DNA of 64,000 nucleotides from Streptomyces sp. NBC_01335 (GTDB lineage Bacteria > Actinomycetota > Actinomycetes > Streptomycetales > Streptomycetaceae), in the NCBI RefSeq assembly GCF_035953295.1, contig NZ_CP108370.1, positions 4,121,001 to 4,185,000 on the forward strand, given 5' to 3'. The notes below the pieces were generated by a model. That model made no database searches and had not been told where the DNA came from. It saw nothing but the letters and a program-made list of their open reading frames with translations. Position numbers and translations under genes: made by a program. Shown here in pieces: positions 1 to 9,097 of this stretch. Within the stretch, counting starts at the first letter, position 1, and every line of letters starts with the position of its first letter.

Positions 1-1205
1 GCCGCCTTGGCGACGACCTGGGGCAGGACGTCCACCAGCATCTGGAGGACGGCCGCGTCGCCGTACTGCGCGAAGGCGTCGGCCTTCTTCTGCATGGCCT
101 CGGCCTCCGCCGCGCCCCGGGCGGCGATGGCGGCGGCCTGGGCCTCGCCCTCGATGCGTACCGCCGCCGCGAGCGCCGAACGCTGGAGCTTCTCGCCCTC
201 ACCGGTCAGCCGGGCGCGGTCGGCGGTGGCCTCCGCCTCCTTCACCTGGGCGATACGACGGGCCTCGGCCTCCTGCTCGGCCTGGTACCGGGCGGCGTCG
301 GCGGGCTTGCGGACGCGGGTGTCGAGCTCGCGGTCGGTCAGCGCCGCCTGGCGCGCGGCGACCTTCTCCTGCTCCTGGAGGACCTCCTGCTGGCGGGCGG
401 CCTCGGCGAGCGGGCCCGCCGCGTTGGCCTTCGCGGCCGCCACCTCGGTCTCCACCCGGATCTCCGCCTGCTTCAGGTAGAAGGTCCGCTCGGCGATGGC
501 GACGTCCTCGGCCGCCTTCAGCCGGGCCTGCTCGGAGGTGCGCCGCGAGTTCGCCTCGGCGATGTCCGCCTCCTGCTTGGCGCGGGCGGCCTCGGGGCGG
601 CCGAGGTCCTCCAGGTAGGTGCCCTCGGTGGTGATGTCGTGGATCTGGAACGCGTCGAGGATCAGGCCCTGGCCGGAGAGGCTGGCCTCGGCCTCTTCGG
701 CGACCTGGCTGGCGAAGGCGGCCCGGTCGCGGATGATGTCCTCGACCGACATCCGGCCGACGATCGCGCGCAGCGAGCCCGAGAGGACCTCCTGCGTGAA
801 GCCCGCGATCCCCGCCTGCTGGCGCAGGAACCGCTGGGCGGAGGCGCGGATCGCGTCCTCGCTGCCGCCGACCTTGACGATCGCGACGCCTTCGAGGTTG
901 GCCTTCACCCCGCGCAGGGTGACGGCACCGCGCACCTTGACCGGGATCTGCCGGCTGGAGAGGTCGAGGGTGTACCGCTGCTGCACGAACGGCACCACGA
1001 AGACCCCGCCGCCGACGACGACCTTCTGGCCGGTGTTGTCGATGCTGGTCTGACCGGTGACCGGGTCGGTGTGCTTCTTGCCACGGCGGCCGGTGATGAT
1101 GAACGCCTCGCTGGGACCCGCGACCTTGTAGCGGGTGACGACGGCGAGGCCGAGAAGAACGAACAGTACGACGATGCCGATGACGGCTATGACCACTGGA
1201 CTCAT
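1..1205 (-). CDS. Flotillin / SPFH-domain membrane protein (C-terminus cut by window edge)
   Basis: About 401 residues are visible; the C-terminus lies beyond the left edge. The protein starts with one hydrophobic segment (residues 3-24, VVIAVIGIVVLFVLLGLAVV), followed by an SPFH/band-7 domain (about 30-190) and a long Ala/Glu/Arg-rich coiled coil (about 200-390, repeated AxxxAE patterns), which is the flotillin layout. Flotillins scaffold ordered membrane microdomains. The ATG at 1205 begins just before the membrane segment. The gene lies 62 bases downstream of a gene with an NfeD-like OB-fold on the same strand; NfeD-flotillin pairs are a known bacterial operon. Family call is firm, cellular role is inferred. 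Confidence 0.9.
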   Translation of the reverse strand, partial: MSPVVIAVIGIVVLFVLLGLAVVTRYKVAGPSEAFIITGRRGKKHTDPVTGQTSIDNTGQKVVVGGGVFVVPFVQQRYTLDLSSRQIPVKVRGAVTLRGVKANLEGVAIVKVGGSEDAIRASAQRFLRQQAGIAGFTQEVLSGSLRAIVGRMSVEDIIRDRAAFASQVAEEAEASLSGQGLILDAFQIHDITTEGTYLEDLGRPEAARAKQEADIAEANSRRTSEQARLKAAEDVAIAERTFYLKQAEIRVETEVAAAKANAAGPLAEAARQQEVLQEQEKVAARQAALTDRELDTRVRKPADAARYQAEQEAEARRIAQVKEAEATADRARLTGEGEKLQRSALAAAVRIEGEAQAAAIAARGAAEAEAMQKKADAFAQYGDAAVLQMLVDVLPQVVAKA

Positions 1206-1267
1206 GCGGTGATGCCCCCCTGGACCGCTGCCCGCGTGGGCGGCGGATTGTTCAACGTCCTTATGTC

Positions 1268-1792
1268 TTACGGGCGTTCCACCGGGCGCACGGTGACCGA
1301 GGAGGAGGACAAGGTTGCCTCGACCCAGATCTCGGTGCCCTGTGCGACGGGTGCGGCGCTTTTCGCCGCGTACTTCACGGTGTGCCCGGCGAGGCGCAGC
1401 AGCACCTCGCCGTAGCCGTCCGGCGGGATCGCGGTGACGACGGAACCGGTGGTGCCGATCAGGTCGTCGCCGCGCGGCGCGGGGGCCGTCCGGTCCTGCA
1501 TCAGGGCCCGGCTGAACCTCCAGGTCAGCCAGGCCGCGACCAGCCCCGCCAGGCCCCCGCCGGCGAGGGCCACGGCCAGGCCCACGTCGGTCGTCCCCTG
1601 CACGATCGCCCCGCCGAAGCCGAGCATCGAGAGGAATCCGGCGATCACGGGGAGCGAGAGCAGGCCGTCGAAGAGACCGTTCAGCAGACCCCCGAAGAGC
1701 CCTCCGAAGATCCCTTCCAGGATGCCGTCGAAGAGCAACGACAGGGCGAGCAGGACGAGTCCCGCCGCACCGAGTGCGAGGAGAAGCGTCAC
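1268..1792 (-). CDS. NfeD-like membrane protein
   Basis: The product has 174 residues. The start is the GTG at 1792, which has AAGGGGG six bases upstream; an upstream ATG at 1843 lacks such a site. Three hydrophobic segments come first, the second being a Gly/Phe/Leu repeat (GIFGGLFGGLLNGLFDGLLS). The last 65 residues form a small beta-rich domain starting at LIGTTGSVVT, typical of the NfeD OB-fold. NfeD proteins pair with flotillin or stomatin partners in the membrane, and the next gene on this strand is a flotillin, so the two probably form one operon and one complex. Confidence 0.8.
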   Translation of the reverse strand: MTLLLALGAAGLVLLALSLLFDGILEGIFGGLFGGLLNGLFDGLLSLPVIAGFLSMLGFGGAIVQGTTDVGLAVALAGGGLAGLVAAWLTWRFSRALMQDRTAPAPRGDDLIGTTGSVVTAIPPDGYGEVLLRLAGHTVKYAAKSAAPVAQGTEIWVEATLSSSSVTVRPVERP

Positions 1793-2039
1793 GGCGTACC
1801 CCCTTGAGCCGTACGGGCCCCCCGGCCCCGCTCCATGGCGCACCGAACGGCTGGAACCGACCGGCGAACCGACCGGAGGGTCTCACGGGCCGGGGCCCAC
1901 CGTCACTGCCGGGAACCGGCAGTCTTCGGGCGATCTTGATGCCGGAAACTGCCCGTCCGATGGGGTGGACGACCGCGCCGCACGGTTGGTTCCGCGCCGC
2001 CGCGCCCGTCCGGCCGGCGCCACCGTGCCCGTACCTCGC

Positions 2040-2402
2040 TCAGCGCTTCACCAGCGCCACCAGGCTCAGCCCGAACATCAGCACCCCGAGCGGGAGATGG
2101 ACCGACGGCACGTGCGCGATGCCCAGCACGACCTGGACGGAGGCGAGGACGAGGAAGCCGGTCGCGTGCCGGACCGGCCGGGCCGGACCGCCGCCCGGCT
2201 TCCACGCCAGCACCGCCGCGAGGACGTACAGCATCGACGCCCCGTACATCACGCGGGCGCCGACGCTGTGCAGCGTCTCGCCGTAGGAAGCGGTCAACAG
2301 CAGCCCGGCGGAGACCGCTTGGAGAAAGATGGTCAGAGTCTGCAGGGCTGTCGCGAGCCGCAGGAACGAGAAGCGGTGCTCTGCCGTCGCCTGGGTGGTC
2401 AT
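2040..2402 (-). CDS. Four-helix integral membrane protein, unknown function
   Basis: The product has 120 residues. The ATG at 2402 is preceded by AAAAGGGGG nine bases away; a GTG two codons upstream is too close to that site. Four hydrophobic segments are visible (about 17-36, 45-62, 73-92 and 96-116) with short loops. No catalytic motif was recognised. The gene is transcribed divergently from the ECF41-type sigma factor gene, with about 100 bases between them. ECF41 factors often control an adjacent gene, so this protein is a possible target of that sigma factor, by position only. Confidence 0.7.
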   Translation of the reverse strand: MTTQATAEHRFSFLRLATALQTLTIFLQAVSAGLLLTASYGETLHSVGARVMYGASMLYVLAAVLAWKPGGGPARPVRHATGFLVLASVQVVLGIAHVPSVHLPLGVLMFGLSLVALVKR

Positions 2403-2505
2403 GGCCACGGTCCCCCTTTTCCGCCCCGGAAGGCAGTCGGTCGATAAGGTCTCACCAGCCCGACGACGTGGGTCCGCGAAAGGTAAGGCGAGGGGGGCGG
2501 CCGGG

Positions 2506-3405
2506 ATGGGGACGGCGGGGACGAGCACCGACGAAGTGGCCGGGGAACGGCGTCAACTGCTCAACATCGCCTACCGGTTGCTCGGATCACTGGCCGAGGC
2601 CGAGGACGCCGTGCAGGAGGCCTATACGCGGTGGTACGCGCTGCCGCGAGCCCGGCGCGACGAGATCGTCTCGCCCGGTGCCTGGCTGACCACCGTGACC
2701 GGCCGGGTCTGCCTGGACGTGCTCGGCTCGGCGCGGGCGAGGCGCGAACGGTACGTCGGCTCCTGGCTGCCCGATCCGCTGCCCGACCGCTCCGCGGGGA
2801 ACCTCGGGGGCGACGGCGACCCCGCCGATCTGATGGTCCTGGACGAGTCGGTGACCATGGCGTTCCTCGTCGTCCTGGAGTCGATGACCCCCGCCGAGCG
2901 GGTCGCGTTCGTGCTGCACGACGTGTTCCGCTACCCGTTCGCCGAGATCGCCGACGTCCTTCGCCGGACCCCGGCCGCCTGCAAGCAGCTCGCCGCCTCC
3001 GGCCGGCGGCGGCTGCGCGCCGAGCGCGCGCCCGTCACGGCGGCCGGCCGGGACGACGTGGTGCGGCAGGTCAAGAAGGCGTGGGAGAGCGGGAACATCG
3101 CGGCCCTCGTCGACCTTCTCGACCCGGCCGCCGTGCTGACCGCCGACGGCGGCGGCCTGGTGAGCGCCGTGCCGCGCCCGGTCGAGGGCGGTGCGCGCAT
3201 CGCCGCGTACATGGCCGCCATCGCCGACCGGGCCCCCGGGCTCGAACTCCTGGAGCGCTCGGTCAACGGAACGCCGGGCCTGGTGGCCCGGAGCGGCGGC
3301 ACCGTCCTGACGGTGGCCTCCTTCGAGATCGCCGACGGCCGCGTCACCCGCCTGTGGGTGGTCCGCAACCCGGAGAAGCTGCGGCCGTGGCTGGACGGCG
3401 CCTGA
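2506..3405 (+). CDS. ECF41-type RNA polymerase sigma factor with SnoaL-like C-terminal domain
   Basis: The product has 299 residues. The ATG at 2506 follows AGGGGGG at 2491. A sigma-70 region 2 (about 15-80, starting RQLLNIAYRLLGS), a linker motif WLPDPL (about 85), a region 4 helix-turn-helix (about 130-180, FAEIADVLRRTPAACKQ) and a SnoaL/NTF2-like C-terminal domain (about 190-299) are visible, with NPEKL close to the end. The WLPEPL-like linker and NPDKL-like tail are hallmarks of the ECF41 (SigJ) group, in which the C-terminal domain controls activity without a separate anti-sigma factor. No carboxymuconolactone decarboxylase or epimerase partner sits beside it, unlike many family members; the neighbours are a small membrane protein and a peroxiredoxin. 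Confidence 0.9.
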   Translation: MGTAGTSTDEVAGERRQLLNIAYRLLGSLAEAEDAVQEAYTRWYALPRARRDEIVSPGAWLTTVTGRVCLDVLGSARARRERYVGSWLPDPLPDRSAGNLGGDGDPADLMVLDESVTMAFLVVLESMTPAERVAFVLHDVFRYPFAEIADVLRRTPAACKQLAASGRRRLRAERAPVTAAGRDDVVRQVKKAWESGNIAALVDLLDPAAVLTADGGGLVSAVPRPVEGGARIAAYMAAIADRAPGLELLERSVNGTPGLVARSGGTVLTVASFEIADGRVTRLWVVRNPEKLRPWLDGA

Positions 3406-3430
3406 GCGGGCGGTGAGGACCGGCGGGCGG

Positions 3431-3916
3431 TCAGACGGGGGCGATCTCGGCGAGCTGCGCGGCCAGGGTGTCGACGGACTGGAAGGTCGCGCCGACCAAC
3501 GCCACGTGCTTCCACCGCAGTACGCCGTCCGGCCCGATGAGGAACACCGAGCGGCGCACCCCGATCCCGGGGGCGGCGACGCCGTACTGCCGGGCCACCG
3601 CGCGGTCCGCGTCGACGAGCAGCGGCATCCGCAGCCCCCGGACCCGGGCGAAGTTCTCGTGACTGTCCACACCCTGTGGACTGATTCCCCAGACGTCCGC
3701 CCCGAGCCCTTCGAAGACCTCAAGGCCCGAGGAGTACGAGCAGAGCTGCCGGGTGCAGACGGTCGTGTTGTCACCGGGGTAGAAGGCCAGGATCAGCGCG
3801 CGCCCCGGCGCGTGGGCCCGGACGTAGTCGCGCCGTACGAACTCCTCACCCACGAGCGCCCCGCCGGGGAGGGTGAACTCCGGTGCGGGGGCGCCGATCT
3901 GAGGGCCTGATGCCAT
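3431..3916 (-). CDS. Peroxiredoxin (AhpC/TSA, BCP-like)
   Basis: The product has 161 residues. The ATG at 3916 has GAAGGAGA nine bases upstream. The thioredoxin-fold motif FYPGDNTTVCTRQLC (about 46-60) places the peroxidatic Cys after TTV in the usual position, with a second Cys five residues later, matching the atypical BCP arrangement. The family reduces peroxides with thiol donors. The gene converges on the sigma factor gene with 25 bases between stops. The upstream neighbour, transcribed divergently, is an alpha/beta hydrolase. The function is well supported; the physiological substrate is unknown. Confidence 0.92.
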   Translation of the reverse strand: MASGPQIGAPAPEFTLPGGALVGEEFVRRDYVRAHAPGRALILAFYPGDNTTVCTRQLCSYSSGLEVFEGLGADVWGISPQGVDSHENFARVRGLRMPLLVDADRAVARQYGVAAPGIGVRRSVFLIGPDGVLRWKHVALVGATFQSVDTLAAQLAEIAPV

Positions 3917-4073
3917 GATGTCTCCTTCGTTCGGGGAATGTTCCCGGCGAGGTGCCCGCCGCGAAGACGTTCCTACGAGAATGTGCCCAGGTGTTCCGCA
4001 CGAGCATGCTCCTCGTAAGGGCGAACCGTTCCACGAACCGGTCCAGACCCGGTCCACGACCCAGGAGGTGTGC

Positions 4074-4793
4074 GTGACTCCGCAGATGCCATCGGCGGCG
4101 GTCCTCGTCCTGCACGGCGGCCGGGCACAGGGGACAGGACCGCCCCCGCCCGGTCTGCTCAACCTGCCCGGCCTCCGGATGTGGCCGTTCATCCGGTCCC
4201 TCGTCCGGGCGACGACCGGCGAACACCGGACCGACGGAGCGGTGGGCCCCGTACTCGTACGCGGCGTGCGGTACGGCCACCGGGGGTGGAACGGCGAGCG
4301 CGACGACGCCTTCCACGACGCGGTGCACGCCCTCGACGTGCTCCAGGACGAGGCCGGGGACGTGCCGGTGATCCTGCTGGGCCACTCCATGGGCGCCCGC
4401 GCCGCCCTGCGCGCCGGAGGCCACCCGCTGGTCCGCGGGGTCGTCGGCCTCGCCCCCTGGTGCCCGCCCGGCGACCCGGTCACCCAGCTGTCCGGCCGTG
4501 ACGTGGTGCTGCTGCACAGCACCCGCGACCGGGTCACCAGCCCGCAGGCGACCCAGTCGCTCGTCACCCGCGCCCGCCGCGCCGGAGCCCGTACCTGCCT
4601 GATCACCGTGCGCGGCAGCGACCACGCGATGATCCGCCGCGCCCCCGCCTGGCACCGCACCACGACCGAACTCGTCACCGGCCTGCTCGGGCTGAGCCCG
4701 GTGCCCGCGCCGGTCGCGGCGGTGCTGCGGCTCCCCGTCAGCGCGGAGGCGACGGCCGGAACGCTGGACTTCGACGGGCTCCCCGCGCGCTGA
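4074..4793 (+). CDS. Alpha/beta hydrolase (esterase/lipase-like)
   Basis: The product has 239 residues. The GTG at 4074 is chosen because AGGAGG lies at 4063-4068; upstream in-frame starts have no ribosome site. Motifs are an oxyanion-loop LVLHGG (about 9-14), the nucleophile elbow GHSMGA (about 103-108) and a C-terminal SDHAMI that supplies the catalytic His. There is no signal peptide, so the enzyme is probably cytoplasmic. It is divergent from the peroxiredoxin gene. The substrate cannot be told from the sequence. Confidence 0.85.
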   Translation: MTPQMPSAAVLVLHGGRAQGTGPPPPGLLNLPGLRMWPFIRSLVRATTGEHRTDGAVGPVLVRGVRYGHRGWNGERDDAFHDAVHALDVLQDEAGDVPVILLGHSMGARAALRAGGHPLVRGVVGLAPWCPPGDPVTQLSGRDVVLLHSTRDRVTSPQATQSLVTRARRAGARTCLITVRGSDHAMIRRAPAWHRTTTELVTGLLGLSPVPAPVAAVLRLPVSAEATAGTLDFDGLPAR

Positions 4794-4904
4794 GCGCCCC
4801 GCGTCCCCCGGATGCGGGGCCCCCGGGCGCGGCAGAGGATGGGGTTCCGGCAGGTCACGCGCGAGCGGGCGGGCCGACGACGGCGGCGACGGCGGGAGGT
4901 TCCG

Positions 4905-6773
4905 GTGCAGGGCAGACCCGACGAGGAACCGCCGCCCGTGCCCCCGGCCGACCCGGACGGTCCGGCTTCAGGGGCCGGTGAGACCGTCCCGCCGGGCGTT
5001 CCGGACGCGGAGGCCGACGGCGGTCCCGTCCCGCCCGTCGACCTGGAAGCCGTGGCCGCCTTCGCCGACGGCTCCCCCGCCGGGATCGCCGCCTTCGACA
5101 CCCGCCTGCGGTACGTCTACGTGAACCCGGCCCTGGAACGGTTCAACGGCCTCTCCGCCGCCGCCCACCTCGGCCGCACGGTCCACGAGGTGCTGCCCCA
5201 GCTCGACGTGCGCGACCAGGTCATGCAGCTGGTGCTCCGCGACGGGAAGCCCCGCGTCTCCGTCACCCAGGGCCAGTCCTGGGGGATCTCCCGCCACGAG
5301 GAGCGCTACTGGCAGGCCGCGTACCACCGGCTGGAGCAGAACGGCGAGCCGGTCGGGATCGCCGTCATCCTGCTGGAGATGAGCGAGATCAAGAACGAGG
5401 AACGGCAGCTCGAACGCGCCCGCAGGTACCTCAACCTCCTCGCCACCGCCGCCGTCAACATCGGCACGACCCTCGACATGGACACCACCTGCATGGAACT
5501 CGCCGGGTTCGCCGTCCCGGCCCTCGCCGACTTCGCGGCCGTCGAGGTCTTCCCGCCGGAGGTCGGCCACACCGTCCGCCGGGCGCCGGCGGGAATCCTC
5601 CGGATGCGGCGTGCCGGCTTCGCCGCCGCCCCCGAGTTCCGCGCGGGGGCGGCGCTCTTCACCCACGCGGGCGAGTACATCGACTTCGAGGAGGACGCGG
5701 TCGTCGCCCAGTGCGTGGCGACCAACCAGCCCCTCATCAGGGACCTGGGCGAGGGCAGCGAGTTCGGCCGCGCCGGAGCCACCGCCGAACTGGTCGCCGC
5801 CTACCGGGCCTCCGGACTGCGCTCCGCCCTCGTCGTCCCGCTGGCCGCCCGGGGGGTGTCGCTCGGGGTGCTGAGCCTGGTCCGCTCGGAGACGTCACCG
5901 GCCTTCGACGACGAGGACGTGCTCGTCGCGGGCGAACTCGCCAACCGGGCCGCCACCGACCTCGACCACGCCCGCCGCTACGCCCGCGAGCACACCATCG
6001 CCCGGGAGCTCCAGGCGTCCCTGCTCTCCGAGCCCCGCGGCGCCCACCCGCACGTGGAGGTCGCCACCCGCTATCTGCCCGCCGACCGGAGCGCGGTGGT
6101 CGGCGGCGACTGGTTCGACGTCGTACCGCTGCGCGACGGCCGCCACCTCAAGGCCATCGGCGACGTCATGGGGCACGGCGTCGAGGCGGCCGTCGCGATG
6201 AGCCACTACCGCTCGCTGCTGCGGATGCTCGCCGGGGAGGACCTGCCCCCGCACCGCATCCTCGAACAGCTCGACGCGATGGTGCAGCGCTCCGGCGTCG
6301 ACCGGGCGGCCACCTGCCTGCTCGCCGTCGTCGACCGCTACAACGGGCGGTGCGAGGTGGCGAGCGCGGGCCATCTGCCACCCGTCTTCATCGACCCGGA
6401 CGAACAGAGCTCCCTGGTGGTGCCCGTGGTGCCGGGCCCGCCGCTCGGCATGGGCTTCGGCGGCTACCGCACCCAGGAGGTGCCCTGCCGCCCGGGAACG
6501 GTCCTCTTCATGTACACCGACGGTCTCGTGGAGCGCCGGGGCGAGGACATCGACGTCTCCGTACGGCGGCTCGCCACCCTGACCATGCCGGCCAGCGGCG
6601 ACCTGGAAGACCTGCTGGACCAGGTCCTGGACCGGTTCGGGGCGGGCGCCGACGACGACATCGCCGTGCTCGCCTCCCGCATCCGGGAGGACGTCGGCAT
6701 CGACTACCTGATGGACGGCCCCCGCCCGCCCTCGGGCCCCCGCCTGCTCCAGGGTGGCGGCGGCCCGCCCTGA
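4905..6773 (+). CDS. PAS-GAF-SpoIIE family serine phosphatase
   Basis: The product has 622 residues. GGGAGGT sits five bases before the GTG at 4905. After a Pro/Asp-rich disordered start (1-45) come a PAS domain (about 48-160, with FDTRLRYVYVNPALERFNGL), a GAF domain (about 180-370) and a PP2C/SpoIIE catalytic domain (about 395-605). The phosphatase signatures VGGDWFDVV, GDVMGHGVEAAVAMSH, MYTDGLVE and DDIAVLASR are all present. Streptomyces encode many such sensors, which dephosphorylate anti-sigma-factor antagonists in partner-switching cascades. No anti-sigma gene is adjacent, so the target is unknown. Confidence 0.93.
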   Translation: MQGRPDEEPPPVPPADPDGPASGAGETVPPGVPDAEADGGPVPPVDLEAVAAFADGSPAGIAAFDTRLRYVYVNPALERFNGLSAAAHLGRTVHEVLPQLDVRDQVMQLVLRDGKPRVSVTQGQSWGISRHEERYWQAAYHRLEQNGEPVGIAVILLEMSEIKNEERQLERARRYLNLLATAAVNIGTTLDMDTTCMELAGFAVPALADFAAVEVFPPEVGHTVRRAPAGILRMRRAGFAAAPEFRAGAALFTHAGEYIDFEEDAVVAQCVATNQPLIRDLGEGSEFGRAGATAELVAAYRASGLRSALVVPLAARGVSLGVLSLVRSETSPAFDDEDVLVAGELANRAATDLDHARRYAREHTIARELQASLLSEPRGAHPHVEVATRYLPADRSAVVGGDWFDVVPLRDGRHLKAIGDVMGHGVEAAVAMSHYRSLLRMLAGEDLPPHRILEQLDAMVQRSGVDRAATCLLAVVDRYNGRCEVASAGHLPPVFIDPDEQSSLVVPVVPGPPLGMGFGGYRTQEVPCRPGTVLFMYTDGLVERRGEDIDVSVRRLATLTMPASGDLEDLLDQVLDRFGAGADDDIAVLASRIREDVGIDYLMDGPRPPSGPRLLQGGGGPP

Positions 6774-6792
6774 CCCGCCGGTCCTCCGGTGC

Positions 6793-7647
6793 TCAGCCCA
6801 GCTCCAGGCTGGTGAGCCCGTAGACCCCGCCCCGGTCGAACTCCGGTACCGGCCCCGCGTACATCCGGGCCGTCCCGAACGCCGGCCTCAGCCCCAGCTG
6901 CTCCGCGAGCCGCACCCCCACCGGGTTGATGTCGGGCACGTCCACCGCCACCGGCACCCCGGGCGCGGTGGCCGCGAGGGCGCCGAGCAGCGCCGCCGCG
7001 ACGTCCGGCGAACCCGCGTACAGCGGGCCGACCCGGGAGGCGGCCCGGCAGGCCCGCACCACCCCGAACCCCTCCACCGCACCGTCCTCCTCCCGCACCA
7101 CCGCGAGCGCCGCGCGGCGCGGCGCGGTGATCCACGCCGCGAGGAAGGCGTCGCGCGGCGCCGGGAAGAACCGCCGGTCGTACGCCGTCAGCCGGTCGAA
7201 CGGCACCGAGCGGGCATCCATCAGCGCCAGACCCGGCGGGAGCCGCGCCCCGGTCGCCGGGAACCCCTCGTACCGCGCGTTGCTCCACTCCGTGCGGAAG
7301 CCGGACCTGCGGTAGTTGGCCTGCTGGTCGGGTACCCCGTCGAGCCCGATGGTGCGCCCGCTCAGGCGTGCCGTACCGGCCCGCCAGGTGCGCAGCCCGT
7401 AGCCCTGTCCGCGCAGGTGGGGGCGGGTGAGGTAGAAGCCGAGGAAGGCGTAGCCGGTGCCGTAGCGCACGACCGACACCGAGGTGACGGGCTCCCCGTC
7501 GAGCCGGCCGATGAGGAAGCCGCAGGGGTCCGCGGTGAAGAACGGGCCCTCGTCGGCGAGGCCCGGGTTCCAGCCCTCCTCGTGGGCCCAGGCGGCCAGG
7601 GTGGGCATGTCGTCGGCGCTCGCGGTGGTGATCTCGAAGGTGGACAC
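6793..7647 (-). CDS. GNAT-family N-acetyltransferase, two-domain
   Basis: The product has 284 residues. An N-terminal GNAT domain (about 3-135) has the acetyl-CoA binding loop LRGQGYGLRTW (RxxGxG/A type). A second domain (about 150-280) resembles the C-terminal acetyltransferase-like module found in proteins of this length. The ATG at 7647 opens on STFEITTAS, which fits the first beta strand. The gene converges with the SpoIIE phosphatase gene, 19 bases apart. The acceptor substrate is unknown. Confidence 0.85.
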   Translation of the reverse strand: MSTFEITTASADDMPTLAAWAHEEGWNPGLADEGPFFTADPCGFLIGRLDGEPVTSVSVVRYGTGYAFLGFYLTRPHLRGQGYGLRTWRAGTARLSGRTIGLDGVPDQQANYRRSGFRTEWSNARYEGFPATGARLPPGLALMDARSVPFDRLTAYDRRFFPAPRDAFLAAWITAPRRAALAVVREEDGAVEGFGVVRACRAASRVGPLYAGSPDVAAALLGALAATAPGVPVAVDVPDINPVGVRLAEQLGLRPAFGTARMYAGPVPEFDRGGVYGLTSLELG

Positions 7648-7736
7648 GGACCAGTCGTACCCCGGGCGGACGGGCCCGCCGGGGCGGTTTCGCGGGATTC
7701 CGGCCCCGATCGGCCCGACGCGCGCCGGAAACTGCC

Positions 7737-8117
7737 CTAAGGAGTGGCGTGCGCGGACGACTGTTTACGCCGCAGCTGCCGCACCACGATGGCGACGGCG
7801 GTGATCATCGGCAGCAGACCCGCGACGGAATCGGCGGCCAGCAGCTTGTCGGCCCCTCCGGTGGTCCGGCGCACCCGCTTCACCGCGCGGACCACGGCGA
7901 GGCTGCCGGTACCGACCTTGATCAGCAGGCGCACCTTGGACGGACCCGACGCGGCCGGCTCCCCGGACTCCGGGGTCTCCGCGGTCTTCCCCGCCTTCCC
8001 GGGCTCCTCGAAGCCACCGGACCGCTCGTGCCGCCCGTGCTTCCGGGACGTGTCGTGCTTCCCGGCCGTGTCGTGCTTCCCGGACTTCAGGGCCTTGTGG
8101 GACCTCTTTCCGGACAT
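7737..8117 (-). CDS. Small Lys/His-rich protein with C-terminal membrane segment
   Basis: The product has 126 residues. The ATG at 8117 has GGAGGG seven bases upstream, so a longer reading from 8312 is rejected. The first 50 residues are basic and repetitive (HDTAGKHDTSRKHGRH), with a short GKHD repeat. The C-terminal half holds one likely membrane segment (VAGLLPMITAVAIVVRQL) and ends in a basic tail. It is not recognised as any characterised family. It stands alone on the minus strand between a GNAT gene and a 600-base gap. Confidence 0.65.
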   Translation of the reverse strand: MSGKRSHKALKSGKHDTAGKHDTSRKHGRHERSGGFEEPGKAGKTAETPESGEPAASGPSKVRLLIKVGTGSLAVVRAVKRVRRTTGGADKLLAADSVAGLLPMITAVAIVVRQLRRKQSSAHATP

Positions 8118-8716
8118 CTCGCGTCCCTCCTGTGGCACCGGTCCGGACCCGTGCGCGCGGCCCGGACTCGTACCCGTCCCACGTAACCGGCCTTGCGGAC
8201 GGCCCGCAAACGCAGCCCGCCCCCTGCCCGCCCGCGCCCCGCTCGTGGCGCGGTGGCAGGGGTGCGCAGGGCTGTGGCGTGCGGTGATCCGCCGCGCCGG
8301 GGCGGTCGTCAAGTCGCCCTGCGTGGGGCCGGGTTCGGGGCCGGAACATGACGTAGCCCTTCACGACGGGGGATGCGTGAAGGGCTACGTGTGCATTATG
8401 GCCCCGCCCCGCCCCTGGCGACAACTGACCGGTAGGTCAGGTCACTTCGACCGGCCGATCGGTCGTCCGATGTGCCGGGCGGGGCGGTGGGGCCCGAGGA
8501 GGGTGGTTGCGCGAGTAACCCCGTGCGGCCCAACGGGTGTGTGTAGAGGGCACGCGGGCGGCGGAGAAAGCTTCGCTCCACGAGACGGGAAAAACTGTCG
8601 CGGCTACGATAGAGCCGACTGATCTGGACACAAGTGTTCTGGGACCCGCAGGCGTCCCCGGGGAGCGGACAGGCCGCCCTCCCGGGTCTCGCCCAGGTGG
8701 TCCCGGAAGAGGTGCT
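8118..8716. other. 600-base intergenic region between divergent genes
   Basis: No convincing gene is seen here. The region contains a perfect 14-bp inverted repeat (8351-8390, listed separately). The stretch 8560-8640 is less GC-rich and probably holds the promoter of the MerR-like gene. Readings that extend the neighbouring genes into this gap lack ribosome sites. Confidence 0.6.
8351..8390. repeat. Perfect 14-bp inverted repeat with 12-base loop
   Basis: ACGTAGCCCTTCAC (8351-8364) is repeated as its exact reverse complement at 8377-8390. It lies upstream of both flanking genes (starts at 8117 minus and 8717 plus), so it is not a simple terminator for either. No T-run follows on either strand. 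It may be an operator, or the remains of a terminator for an RNA not recognised here. Confidence 0.75.
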
Positions 8717-9097
8717 ATGCCCCCGGAAGCCACACCACACGTCGTCGACCGTCTGGACGACGACGACTACCCCGCGTACACGATGGGAAGGGCCGCCGAG
8801 ATGATCGGCGCGACACCCGCCTTCCTGCGGGCGCTCGGAGACGCCCGGCTGATCACGCCCCTGCGGTCCGAGGGCGGCCACCGCCGCTACTCCCGCTATC
8901 AGCTCCGCATCGCGGCCCGTGCCCGGGAGCTGGTGGACAGCGGGACGCCGGTCGAGGCGGCCTGCCGGATCGTGATCCTGGAGGACCAGCTCGAAGAGGC
9001 TCTCCGCCTCAACGAAGAGCTGCGCTCCGGCCGGGGCGGACGGCGCTCGGACGGGCCCGGCGGGCCCCCAGGCCCCGAGGAGGCCGGCCACTCCTGA
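8717..9097 (+). CDS. MerR-like helix-turn-helix regulator
   Basis: The product has 126 residues. The ATG at 8717 follows GGAAGAGG; upstream in-frame starts lack a site. A MerR-type winged HTH covers about 20-70 (TMGRAAEMIGATPAFLRALG then GGHRRYSRYQLRIA). A helix with VILEDQLEEALRLNEEL follows and may be a dimerisation coil. The tail is Gly/Pro-rich. No Cys-based effector domain is visible. The gene precedes the cold-shock protein and RNA helicase genes, so a role in cold or envelope stress control is possible but inferred from position only. Confidence 0.85.
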   Translation: MPPEATPHVVDRLDDDDYPAYTMGRAAEMIGATPAFLRALGDARLITPLRSEGGHRRYSRYQLRIAARARELVDSGTPVEAACRIVILEDQLEEALRLNEELRSGRGGRRSDGPGGPPGPEEAGHS

